Below are positions 34,460 to 42,964 of a DNA stretch of 45,532 bases, in pieces (position 1 is the stretch's first letter; each line of letters opens with the position of its first letter). Position numbers and translations under genes: made by a program. The DNA comes from Chitinophagaceae bacterium (lineage in GTDB: Bacteria > Bacteroidota > Bacteroidia > Chitinophagales > Chitinophagaceae), in NCBI GenBank assembly GCA_014879545.1, contig JACSRV010000112.1:1-45532 (forward strand), given 5' to 3'. The notes beneath the pieces are model-generated. The model made no database searches. It worked only from the letters and a program-made list of their open reading frames with translations, and was not told the origin of the DNA.

Positions 34460-36352
34460 TCAGATCAGACTTACACTCCTGTTCACAAATTCAGTAAGGT
34501 CGGCTCCGGTGAGCATACCCTGAGAAAGCATCGCAAGATCGAATGCCTGTTTTGCCAATCTGCCCTGATCATCTCCACCCGCAGCCAGTATCTTGCTGAC
34601 GAGTTTGTGGTTGCTGTTAACGCTCACGTTATAGCTATCCGGAATGGATCCATAGAAACTCATTCCGCCACCCAACGCCGACATATCTTTCATCCGGCGC
34701 ATAAACTCGTCCATTGTTACCGTTACCGGCAATTCATCCGGCCCGAGTGCTTCCACTTTTACGGTCATGTTCGGCTTATTTATCGCCTGCTCGAAAATGG
34801 TCTTAACGTTGTTAGTTTGCTCCTCGTTCAGTATCGACTCTATCTTTTCCTCCTTTTCTATCAGCTTCTCCACTACATCAGCGTCAACACGTTTCATACT
34901 TATCTTCTCCAGTTTACGCTCCAGAGTATGGATGAAGTGAGTGTCTATCGGTGAGTTCATCAACAGTACGTCATAGCCCTTACGGTTGGCACTCTGTATA
35001 AAAGAATCCTGCTTGGCGGGATCATTAGTGTACAAGTACACAAGGTTACCGCTCTTGTCCTTTTGAAGCAGTTCGGTCTTCTCCTGATATTTGGAGAAAG
35101 TGAAGTGTTCGCTCTTGGTATTTGACAACAACACAAAATCCTTTGCCCTGTCATAGAACTTGTCTTCACTGATCATGCCATATTTCACAAACAAGCCTAT
35201 GTCAGCCCACTTACTTTCATAGCTTTTGCGGTCGGCCTTGAATAGTTCAGCAAGCTTGTCTGCTACTTTTTTGCTGATATGGCTGTTTATCTTCTTCACG
35301 TTTCCATCGGCTTGCAGGAAGCTACGAGAAACGTTCAATGGAATATCCGGTGAATCGATAACGCCATGCAAAAGCATCAGGAAGTCAGGAACTATATCTT
35401 TTACCTCGTCGGTGATGAACACCTGACGCGAGAAAAGTTTGATCTTATTGCGCTGGAACTCGAAGTCGTTTTTCACTTTCGGGAAGTACAGCACTCCCGT
35501 AAGCGTGAACGGATAGTCGACATTCAAATGGATCCAGAACAGAGGCTCCTCGCTCATTGGATACAATTCTCTGTAAAACTTCAGATAGTCCTCATCGGTA
35601 AGGTCCGCCGGAGCCTTGGTCCAGATAGGGGTAGTATCATTAATTATGTTATCTACCTCTACCTCCTTGGGCTTTTTGTCAGCACTCTCCTCGCCTTCTG
35701 CGGTAGCCTCTTCGTAATCATACTCCTTTTTTGTGCCGAACTTGATAGGCACAGACAGGAAGCGACAATATTTGTCAAGAATTGTCTGCAACTTATGCTC
35801 GTCCAAAAACTCGTCAGAATCAGCGTTTACATGCAGAATAATATCCGTTCCCCTCGTTGACCTTTTTCCCTCAGATATCTCAAACTCAGTACTGCCATCA
35901 CATATCCAACGGGCCGGAGCCGCACCATCCTGATAACTGAGCGTCTGGATCTCAACCTGATCTGCAACCATGAACGCAGAATAGAATCCGAGACCGAATT
36001 TACCGATCAGCTCATTGGCGTCTTTTGCATCCTTAAACTTCTCCACAAACTCCTCGGCACCCGAAAAAGCGATCTGATTGATATACTTCTTGATCTCGTC
36101 CGCCGTCATACCGATACCATTGTCTGATATCGTTATGGTGCGCGCCTCCTTATCAAACGCAACTTCAACAAGTGGCGCGCCGATCTCCCCCTGATACTGC
36201 CCCAATGAGGACAACCGCTTCACTTTCTGCACAGCGTCAACTGCGTTAGAAACGAGCTCGCGCAGGAAGATCTCATTATCAGAATAAAGGAACTTCTTGA
36301 TTATCGGAAAAATGTTCTCGGTATGGATGGAAATACTGCCTTTCTCTTGCAT
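34460..36352 (-). CDS. htpG: molecular chaperone HtpG (Hsp90)
   Basis: This ATP-dependent cytoplasmic chaperone has 630 residues, the normal HtpG length. The N-terminal GHKL ATPase shows FLRELVSNAVDA (catalytic E32, Mg-binding N36), DNGIGM (near residue 80) and GKFGLGFYSAFMVAD. Middle and C-terminal dimerisation domains follow. The frame stays open about 65 codons upstream, but MQEKGSISIHTENIF at ATG 36352 is the family start. The leader carries four TGACA/TGTCA motifs and a TAATTTTG -7-like box (36433-36440). No CIRCE element is seen. Confidence 0.97.
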   Translation of the reverse strand: MQEKGSISIHTENIFPIIKKFLYSDNEIFLRELVSNAVDAVQKVKRLSSLGQYQGEIGAPLVEVAFDKEARTITISDNGIGMTADEIKKYINQIAFSGAEEFVEKFKDAKDANELIGKFGLGFYSAFMVADQVEIQTLSYQDGAAPARWICDGSTEFEISEGKRSTRGTDIILHVNADSDEFLDEHKLQTILDKYCRFLSVPIKFGTKKEYDYEEATAEGEESADKKPKEVEVDNIINDTTPIWTKAPADLTDEDYLKFYRELYPMSEEPLFWIHLNVDYPFTLTGVLYFPKVKNDFEFQRNKIKLFSRQVFITDEVKDIVPDFLMLLHGVIDSPDIPLNVSRSFLQADGNVKKINSHISKKVADKLAELFKADRKSYESKWADIGLFVKYGMISEDKFYDRAKDFVLLSNTKSEHFTFSKYQEKTELLQKDKSGNLVYLYTNDPAKQDSFIQSANRKGYDVLLMNSPIDTHFIHTLERKLEKISMKRVDADVVEKLIEKEEKIESILNEEQTNNVKTIFEQAINKPNMTVKVEALGPDELPVTVTMDEFMRRMKDMSALGGGMSFYGSIPDSYNVSVNSNHKLVSKILAAGGDDQGRLAKQAFDLAMLSQGMLTGADLTEFVNRSVSLI

Positions 36353-36412
36353 ATATTTTGGATTTTTATTTTGTAATACAGTTAGCAACTTACATTCCAA
36401 TCCACAAAACGG

Positions 36413-36477
36413 TGACAGATTGTCAGAAAAAGCAAAATTAGCCGTCCTGTCAAATATCTGCATTGAAAAAAATGACA
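36413..36477. promoter_or_regulatory. cluster of TGACA/TGTCA motifs upstream of htpG
   Basis: TGACA (36413) and TGTCA (36421) form an inverted repeat with a three-base spacer. TGTCA (36448) and TGACA (36473) form a second, wider inverted pair. A possible -7 box, TAATTTTG on the minus strand, lies between the two pairs. The layout suggests an operator for stress control of htpG, but the regulator is unknown. Confidence 0.35.
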
Positions 36478-36511
36478 GAATTCCACCATCACATAGGACA
36501 TACCCGTAAAT

Positions 36512-36545
36512 AAAAAGACTGGTCGCACTAGATGTGCGACCAGTC
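36512..36545 (-). terminator. terminator of the phytase/PhoX-like gene
   Basis: A perfect 12-base-pair stem (36517-36528 with 36534-36545) with a TAGAT loop is followed on the minus strand by TTTTTATTTA. It lies 23 bases past the stop of the minus-strand gene. Confidence 0.88.
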
Positions 36546-36568
36546 ATATCACAAAAACTACAACCTGA

Positions 36569-39500
36569 TTAATGAATGATCACGAGTTTAACGTTTGAAG
36601 ACGAACCACCGTCTGTCACTCTTACGAAATAGATTCCGTCATTGAGCGCCGAGGTGTTCAATTCCATTGTGTGCTCACCTGAATTGAGTGTTTTTTCAAC
36701 AACCGGCATTACCTCACGACCACTGATATCAGTGACAGAAACTGTAATGGTTGCTTGTTCACGCAGAGATACTGCGATCATTGCTGAATTACCTGCAGGA
36801 TTCGGGAACACCTTCATTGATGTTGCTGATGCAAGCGCACCGATACCTGTTGTTGCAACACCGGTTCCGGCTACTGCAAAGTCATAGTTCGACTCATCGC
36901 CATCGGTGTTCACGATAGTGACCTTGCCTGTACGCACTCCTGCCGCAGTTGGCTTGAACTGTACAACAAATGCCTGGCTACCACCTACAGCCACGCTTAC
37001 AGGGAACGATGGTGCACCGTACAATGTGAATTCTGATGCGTTTGCACCCGTGAAGTTGATATCAGATACATTCAGAATACCCAATCCTTTGTTCTCGATC
37101 ATAAATGATTTCTGAACGTAGTTGTCAAGATTCACCGGACCAAAATCGGTAAAGTTGGCTGCGCCCGGTGTAGCATCGCCATCAGCAATGTCGACGCCAT
37201 TTCCTTTTACGTTGATTTCAGGAACACCCAGGGTTGTACCTTGTAACAGGAAGTTATAGGTAGCTTCATCAGCATCGTTGCTGAGTATATTCATAACGGC
37301 TGTGCGGGTACCAACAGTAGTCGCTGCAAACTGCACTGAAATGGTTACTGAATCATTAGGAGCAATTGACATAGGAATCGATGGAGCCACCACTACCGTA
37401 AACTCAGTCGCACCTGCGAAAGCAATGGAGGTCACATTCAACGGACCAACACCTTTGTTCTGGATCACGAAAGTTTTGATAACATTGGAACCAAGGTTCA
37501 ATGTGCCGAAGTCGGTATTATTGGTTGTACCTGCGGTAACATCGCCGTCAGCAATATTCACACCGTTTCCTTTTACGTTTATCTCAGGCATTGCAACACC
37601 TAAACCCTGTATTGCGAAATTGTATGGATTTTCGTCAACATCGTTGCTGGAGATGTTAAAAATAGCGGGCCTCACACCACCTGCCGTTGGAGAAAATCTT
37701 ACTGTAACGATCTGTGTGTCACCTGGTGCAATTGACAGAGGGAACGACGGACCACTCACTATCGAGAACTCAGCAGCCGAACTACCGCTGAATGACATAC
37801 CGGTAACTGTTAGTGCACCAAGGCCGGTATTCTGCACTACAAAATTGCGCGTGCTGTTCGAGCCTGTATTTACAGTACCGAAATCTGTATTGTTTGCCGT
37901 ACCCGCCGTAACATCACCATCTATTATAGATATTCCATTACCCTTTACGTTGATCTCCGGTAGATGTTGACCCATACCGCTAACTGCAAAATCAAAGTTT
38001 GCTTCATCGGCATCATTGGTCAACAGATTCATCGTTGCATTACGAACACCTCCTGTTGACGGAGTAAACGTTGCGGTAAGCGTATAACTGTTGCCGGCTG
38101 CTATCGTCAATGGGAATGAAGGCGCACCTGTCAATGAGAAGTTAGACGCAGCTGAACCAGTGAAATTAACACCTGATACAACCAAATTGCCATAACCGCT
38201 ATTCGTAACAACGAATGTATTGGCAGTACTATTGCCTACGATCACAGTGCCAAAATCTGTATTATCTGAAACGCCTGGTGTGATATCTCCATCAACAATT
38301 GCCGTACCGGCACCGGTAATATTAACCTCAGGCGAATCAACACCCACACCTGCGATAGAAACGTTGTACATCGCCTCAGTAATGTCGCTGTTCGCTATGT
38401 CCAGAGAAGCTACACGGGTACCGGCTGCAGACGGAGTGAAACGAACACTGATTGTCTGCGTACCACCTGCAGCTACTGTAAACGGAGTAACCGGAGCTCC
38501 TACGAATGCAAAGTCTGCACTATTTGTGCCGGAAATTGCAAGTGTATTAACTGTAAGAGCACCCGCACCCGTGTTTTTGATCACAAATGACTTTACAGTA
38601 TTAGTACCGGTATATACACTACCAAAATGGGTATTGTCTGATACTGACGGAGTATTATCACCATCTGCAATTGAAACGCTGTTTCCTGTTAGGTCTGCCT
38701 CAGGTGCTGAGTTGTACGTATCAGGATTGAACATCATCAACATCTGACCACCTTCCACCAATTCTCCACCTATCGGATAGTGCGCTTGATCCACCATCAG
38801 GAAATTGCCGGGTCCAAGTATCTTCTCCATGTCAATCATTCCAGACGCTTCTTCATCCTGAGTAAGATATTGGGTGCCACCAGCAAGGAATCGTGTAGAA
38901 TCATGCGAAGCGATCTGCTTCAGGTTTCCTGTAGCAATAGTGTACTGCCATATCTTTCCAAGGTGTGAGTTGTTGCCCACGTCTTCCTGCATAAATATGT
39001 GACCATAATTATCAATGGTCATGTTATCAAACATTTTCTGACCTTCAGTACCATTAAGAACCGCAGTGATAGTGCCACCCATCAGTGGTTTGCGGGCATC
39101 AGCAAACCTCAGGCGCCACAATCTGCTGGGGGCAGTAAACGAGTTAGTAGTCACGAAATAGAAATCATTCGGATTCTGAGGATCCCACGCACAGTCTTCC
39201 GGACGAAGGAAGTTGGTAACACCAGCTGTGTTGCTGGCGTTGTTTAGTGCGATACCGGTCATGTTCTGCACATTGCCGAGATCGGCCAATGCAAAACTAG
39301 TACCTGACGCGGGCACCGATGAACTTGACTCTGCTGTCATTCCGCTCACAGCAACACCGTACAGACGGCCATTTGTAAGACCTGCTTTCTCAACATCAGT
39401 ACCGGTTGTTGTTTTCGTACCAACATAAACATATACCTGACCAGGGGTAGCATCATCTGTACCTATCACCACTGTTGTATCGCTTGCCAACGGGCTTGCA

Positions 39501-41440
39501 ACCGAATTCTCCCAAGAGAATTTGCCCAAACGTGGCAATTCATAACTAGTACCTGCTGCTGTACCCGTAATAATATGAGCAAATGCCCTACCTTCTGAAC
39601 CAGACTCTTCGCCGTTCATAAATATGCGCTCCATAGTACCTTTTCCGGTTGCAGCGTTGTAGAACGCAGAAACTTCAGGAAGATCGGCAGAACAAAAGCG
39701 ACTCATTGCAGCGAGGATGGAAGTGAATGCCGAATTGTAGGTGATGTAGCTCGATGTCACAGGGTTCCACAAATTCACGTTCTGTATCAGATCAGAACCA
39801 CTCAACACTGCCAGATCCGACTTACGAACCTGCCATTTTGAAACAAATGTCCCCAACTGTCCATGTGCCCTTGCTATACCCGATGTGTTACCTATCTCGT
39901 GGTTTACAACCACTGTAAAAGTACCGTCGCCATTGTCAAACGCTCCTGCGCCATCCGGCAAACCACACATTCTGTATCCTCCTGCCGCCTCACCTACTGT
40001 AAGCATTGACGTCAGTGACACTCCCGGTGCAGCTGCAACAACATATGGGGTCTTTGAAGTTGACGGCCCTGTTACGCCCATAGACAATGCCATAGAAGGC
40101 GCCACCAATGACGATAACTTGTTAGCCCCCTGTAACTTGTAGCTGATCATATGGCTCAAATTTCCAGTCGCAGTGGCAATACCATTTTCCAATGGTGAAT
40201 ACTGGCCGTAATCGTTATCGTTACCTATTATAATAGTACTGTCATTTACTATTGCCAGACACTCTGTTTTTTCAAGTGTCGGATCCCAGCCGGTTCCGTT
40301 TATGTCCATAAACAGTGTCTTCTTCACAGGTACTATACCATTTGCAGCAAGTCCCGCTGAATCTACCAAAGCCTCAAGTGTTGAGCCACCATAAAGCGCA
40401 GAAGAAACAACTGAAGCAGCGCTTATGTTGATCTTGTACACTCGTTTCACATCAGTAGTTCCTCTCAAAGCAGCTTCAATCACCAGGAAAGTGGTGTCAT
40501 TGATCGCTGCCATATCTCCCATTTTCCAGTCGCGAAGGCGTATCTGATTAGAACCAGATGCACCAATGATACCGTCGTTCAGGTATACAAACATCCTCGT
40601 TGCGTTGGTAACAGGGTCTATCTCCAGTATCCTGTGCACACGGCTGTTCTCGCCAACCGTTTTGGTCGGGTACAACAGCGGGCTTTGAATGATCGCGTAT
40701 ACTTTTCCGTTAGGGGCAATTGTTATGCCTTCGAAACCACGGTTGTTCTTCCTGTATTTAAAGCAGGTATCTATCTGCACATCTATTGACTGTGCTCCTA
40801 CCTGACCGGCATATGGAGTATATCGCTTCTGTACGACACCGTTCTGATCCAGTTTCCAGATGGTCGGGCCACCCTCTTCACACAACCAGAAGTTGCCGCT
40901 TGCATCAACAGCTATACCTTCGCAATCGATACCCCAAATGTCCTTGGCCGTTGTTTTTGCGGCAAAATTCAAGCAGTTCTGCACAGTATCAGTGCTGGCA
41001 ACTTCCGTTGCAGTACTTCCAAAACCCGTTGGGTTGATGATGCCTGAAGCAGTTGTTCCGCCGGGACGTTTTATAGAGATCGTTTGCAATATCTGCACCG
41101 AATCACCGTTGAGGCGCACCCTGTGTATCTTGGGCGCATAGCTCGGGAACGAATAGATCTTGTCATACGTTGGTGCACAGCCTGATGGATTTGCATTGGC
41201 TGCGTCAATATTCACACCGCGGTCAGAACAAACCCAGAATTCCTTTCCGTTTGTGTTGGGAACGTAATAGGCTCCGGAAAAACCACCTTCCCTGAAATTG
41301 ATACCCTGGAAAGTACCTATCGGGGCGGAACTGTAGTTTTTATAGTCCTGCAAAATGGATATCTGCGCGTGCAGATCTCCGGCGGGCAGCAGTAGCCCGG
41401 CTGCAATAGCAGCCAACATTGTGTTGAGTTTTAGTTTCAT
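36569..41440 (-). CDS. secreted phytase-like/PhoX-like protein with choice-of-anchor-D repeats and T9SS tail
   Basis: A 1623-residue exported protein. After a signal peptide (to about DLHAQ) comes an esterase-like-activity-of-phytase domain (about 40-430; GIDCEGIAVDASGNFWLCEE, RGFEGITIAPNGKVY). A second catalytic-type region (about 438-905) resembles PhoX/DUF839 beta-propellers, with acidic patches in VVNHEIG, NGEESGSEGR, RPEDCAWDP and QEDVG. Five choice-of-anchor-D repeats of about 122 residues follow, then a type A T9SS sorting domain (about 1530-1623; KVFPNPAGNSAMI to a C-terminal SSNVKLVIIH). It is likely carried by T9SS to the surface or medium and may release phosphate from organic phosphates; activity is inferred from folds. 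ATG 41440 is preferred to GTG 41446. A TAGTTTTG -7 box lies upstream and a strong terminator downstream. Confidence 0.87.
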   Translation of the reverse strand: MKLKLNTMLAAIAAGLLLPAGDLHAQISILQDYKNYSSAPIGTFQGINFREGGFSGAYYVPNTNGKEFWVCSDRGVNIDAANANPSGCAPTYDKIYSFPSYAPKIHRVRLNGDSVQILQTISIKRPGGTTASGIINPTGFGSTATEVASTDTVQNCLNFAAKTTAKDIWGIDCEGIAVDASGNFWLCEEGGPTIWKLDQNGVVQKRYTPYAGQVGAQSIDVQIDTCFKYRKNNRGFEGITIAPNGKVYAIIQSPLLYPTKTVGENSRVHRILEIDPVTNATRMFVYLNDGIIGASGSNQIRLRDWKMGDMAAINDTTFLVIEAALRGTTDVKRVYKINISAASVVSSALYGGSTLEALVDSAGLAANGIVPVKKTLFMDINGTGWDPTLEKTECLAIVNDSTIIIGNDNDYGQYSPLENGIATATGNLSHMISYKLQGANKLSSLVAPSMALSMGVTGPSTSKTPYVVAAAPGVSLTSMLTVGEAAGGYRMCGLPDGAGAFDNGDGTFTVVVNHEIGNTSGIARAHGQLGTFVSKWQVRKSDLAVLSGSDLIQNVNLWNPVTSSYITYNSAFTSILAAMSRFCSADLPEVSAFYNAATGKGTMERIFMNGEESGSEGRAFAHIITGTAAGTSYELPRLGKFSWENSVASPLASDTTVVIGTDDATPGQVYVYVGTKTTTGTDVEKAGLTNGRLYGVAVSGMTAESSSSVPASGTSFALADLGNVQNMTGIALNNASNTAGVTNFLRPEDCAWDPQNPNDFYFVTTNSFTAPSRLWRLRFADARKPLMGGTITAVLNGTEGQKMFDNMTIDNYGHIFMQEDVGNNSHLGKIWQYTIATGNLKQIASHDSTRFLAGGTQYLTQDEEASGMIDMEKILGPGNFLMVDQAHYPIGGELVEGGQMLMMFNPDTYNSAPEADLTGNSVSIADGDNTPSVSDNTHFGSVYTGTNTVKSFVIKNTGAGALTVNTLAISGTNSADFAFVGAPVTPFTVAAGGTQTISVRFTPSAAGTRVASLDIANSDITEAMYNVSIAGVGVDSPEVNITGAGTAIVDGDITPGVSDNTDFGTVIVGNSTANTFVVTNSGYGNLVVSGVNFTGSAASNFSLTGAPSFPLTIAAGNSYTLTATFTPSTGGVRNATMNLLTNDADEANFDFAVSGMGQHLPEINVKGNGISIIDGDVTAGTANNTDFGTVNTGSNSTRNFVVQNTGLGALTVTGMSFSGSSAAEFSIVSGPSFPLSIAPGDTQIVTVRFSPTAGGVRPAIFNISSNDVDENPYNFAIQGLGVAMPEINVKGNGVNIADGDVTAGTTNNTDFGTLNLGSNVIKTFVIQNKGVGPLNVTSIAFAGATEFTVVVAPSIPMSIAPNDSVTISVQFAATTVGTRTAVMNILSNDADEATYNFLLQGTTLGVPEINVKGNGVDIADGDATPGAANFTDFGPVNLDNYVQKSFMIENKGLGILNVSDINFTGANASEFTLYGAPSFPVSVAVGGSQAFVVQFKPTAAGVRTGKVTIVNTDGDESNYDFAVAGTGVATTGIGALASATSMKVFPNPAGNSAMIAVSLREQATITVSVTDISGREVMPVVEKTLNSGEHTMELNTSALNDGIYFVRVTDGGSSSNVKLVIIH
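36855..38712 (-). repeat. five choice-of-anchor-D repeats within the phytase/PhoX-like gene
   Basis: Five units of about 370 bases encode domains that begin PEINVKG or a variant and contain I-x-DGD-x-T and N-x-T-DFG, later S-F-x-I-x-N-x-G-x-G-x-L. Units 3 to 5 are most alike (PEINVKGNG), pointing to recent duplication. They probably form an Ig-like stalk between the catalytic part and the T9SS tail. Confidence 0.85.
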
Positions 41441-41465
41441 ACGCACTTCTATTATAGATTTGCGA

Positions 41466-41473
41466 CAAAACTA
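41466..41473 (-). promoter_or_regulatory. -7 box of the phytase/PhoX-like gene
   Basis: TAGTTTTG on the minus strand fits TAnnTTTG and lies 25 bases upstream of ATG 41440. No TTTG lies 19 bases above it. No Pho-box-like direct repeat was recognised. Confidence 0.45.
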
Positions 41474-41561
41474 TCGGTACAGCATTGCCTTATCGTTACA
41501 CCCGGGTTACGACATTTTTACGCTAATGTGAACAGAATGAACGCTAATTGTTACCACAATA

Positions 41562-42131
41562 TCACCTAACCTCAATCCCATATTTGTACAACAGCCCCGG
41601 AAGACCTGCAAGTGAGAAGTGCGCTTTCTTCAATCTGTTACGCTCAGGGTCTATAGAATAATTGAACGCAGTGGTGAGGTCGGCGCCTTGAATATCTGTG
41701 TTATCAAATGTAGCTCCTAAGAAGTCGCAGTCTGTAAAACAGGCACCCTGCAAGTTTGCCTCAGTCATATCTGTATCACACATGCGACAATTCTGAAAAT
41801 GGGCACTCTTCATTTTGGTCTTGAAGAACGAAGAATTATCCAACACACAGTTGCTGAAATGCACCTTCAGCGCAAAATCGCTGCACAGATCAAAACGCAT
41901 ACCTAACATCTTACAATTGTCGAATGTTACGTCCTGAAATGCCGTTCCGTTCAGGTCGACAAGACTAAGATTGCAGCCCTTGAATTTGCACTCAATAAAG
42001 CGGATCCCGGCAAATGATAACCCTGAAAAGTCGCAGGAAACGAATTCGCTGCCGTCGTATTCGCGCAGCAACCCTGTTGACTTAAAGTCTGTTTTCTCAA
42101 AAGTCCGTCCTATACTATCGTCAATACTCAT
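41562..42131 (-). CDS. pentapeptide-repeat protein
   Basis: A 189-residue protein dominated by pentapeptide repeats of the A(D/N)LXX type from about residue 28 to 160 (CDFSGLSFAG, CKFKGCNLSLVDLNG, ANLQGACFTDCDFLGATF). These fold into a right-handed quadrilateral beta-helix. It resembles QNR/McbG-type cytoplasmic proteins in size and Cys content at the repeat positions, but gyrase protection is only a possibility. It starts 26 bases after rlmH and is probably co-transcribed with it. Confidence 0.9.
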   Translation of the reverse strand: MSIDDSIGRTFEKTDFKSTGLLREYDGSEFVSCDFSGLSFAGIRFIECKFKGCNLSLVDLNGTAFQDVTFDNCKMLGMRFDLCSDFALKVHFSNCVLDNSSFFKTKMKSAHFQNCRMCDTDMTEANLQGACFTDCDFLGATFDNTDIQGADLTTAFNYSIDPERNRLKKAHFSLAGLPGLLYKYGIEVR

Positions 42132-42157
42132 TTATGATCTCACATTTGCCATCACAC

Positions 42158-42631
42158 CTACACATGGTGATATGGCGAGTTATTCAATATGCTGAACGAC
42201 CGGTAAACCTGTTCAGCCACTATGAGCCGTACCAACTGATGAGGGAAAACCAGTCCCGACAAAGACCAGGTTTGTCTGGCCCGGCTCTTCACCTCTTCAC
42301 TCACACCAAAGGCTCCACCTATCAATATAACGAGGGTCTTTACACCCTGATTCATAAACTGTTGCATCTGCTGGCTCCACTGCACCGAATTCAAATGTTT
42401 GCCCCGCTCGTCCAGCAACACCAGGTAATGGTTGGTCGTAAGTCTTTTCAGGATCATCTCCTCCTCAACCTGTTTCGTGCGGGCCACATCCGTGGTCGCC
42501 ATTTTTTTGGGTGGCTGCAAAACAACCAGTTCTATGCTGTTCCACGGCTGGGTCTTCTTGAAATAGTAATTCACTCCTTCCTCAATAAATGAGTCATTTT
42601 CCTTACCTAAAGACCATATCTCTATATGCAT
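42158..42631 (-). CDS. rlmH: 23S rRNA (pseudouridine(1915)-N(3))-methyltransferase
   Basis: This SPOUT-fold enzyme methylates pseudouridine 1915 in helix 69 of 23S rRNA using S-adenosylmethionine. The 157-residue protein has the normal RlmH length. The knotted SAM site is visible as LDERGKHLNSVQW, LIGGAFGVSEEV and the C-terminal FPHQLVRLIVAEQVYRSFSI ending NNSPYHHV. ATG 42631 matches the family start; the frame continues 25 codons upstream. It is the first gene of a pair with the pentapeptide-repeat gene. Confidence 0.96.
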   Translation of the reverse strand: MHIEIWSLGKENDSFIEEGVNYYFKKTQPWNSIELVVLQPPKKMATTDVARTKQVEEEMILKRLTTNHYLVLLDERGKHLNSVQWSQQMQQFMNQGVKTLVILIGGAFGVSEEVKSRARQTWSLSGLVFPHQLVRLIVAEQVYRSFSILNNSPYHHV

Positions 42632-42743
42632 GCAACGTGATTGTGCTGTAAAAGTAGGCTTTCGCAAACAATGTCGCAGTTTGCACAACCTCATTGCCAG
42701 ATGCACAAACGGAAAAAATATCTGTCACCACAGAAAAAACTGT

Positions 42744-42774
42744 TTTGTAAAACAAAACTGTTCTCCTATCTTTG
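42744..42774 (+). promoter_or_regulatory. promoter of tRNA-Arg (TTTG-N19-TATCTTTG)
   Basis: TTTG (42744-42747) and TATCTTTG (42767-42774) lie 19 bases apart, matching the consensus. The mature tRNA starts 19 bases after the -7 box. The sequence from the -7 box onward is identical to that of rpsP for 20 bases. Confidence 0.88.
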
Positions 42775-42792
42775 CAGTCCGAAAAACGGAAT

Positions 42793-42869
42793 GGCCTTGT
42801 AGCTCAACTGAATAGAGCATTTGACTACGGATCAAAAGGTTTCAGGTTTGAATCCTGACAAGGTCACCA
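42793..42869 (+). tRNA. tRNA-Arg (anticodon ACG)
   Basis: All four arms fold. The acceptor GGCCTTG pairs with CAAGGTC (one G-U). The D arm GCTC pairs with GAGC. The anticodon arm TTTGA/TCAAA holds the loop CTACGGA, giving anticodon ACG (wobble A normally modified to inosine, reading CGN). The T arm TCAGG/CCTGA has loop TTTGAAT. The CCA end is encoded. It has its own promoter and terminator. Confidence 0.96.
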
Positions 42870-42879
42870 CTTAACGGAA

Positions 42880-42906
42880 AAAGGCTTCAGCAATGGAGCC
42901 TTTTTT
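42880..42906 (+). terminator. terminator of tRNA-Arg
   Basis: AAAGGCT (42880-42886) pairs with AGCCTTT (42897-42903) around a ten-base loop and runs into six T residues. It starts 11 bases after the tRNA CCA. Confidence 0.85.
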
Positions 42907-42964
42907 ATTTGCGGTATTTCATTCCTAACCGCTCATTGCTATATTTACCGCCCAAAATACCGCA

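Noticed and set aside
37278-38747. Long plus-strand open frames opposite the choice-of-anchor-D repeats
   Set aside because: They arise from the periodic, stop-poor antisense of the repeat DNA and repeat with the same period; no independent start or motif is present.
42134-42592. Plus-strand open frame of 152 codons over rlmH
   Set aside because: Antisense shadow of a clear RlmH.
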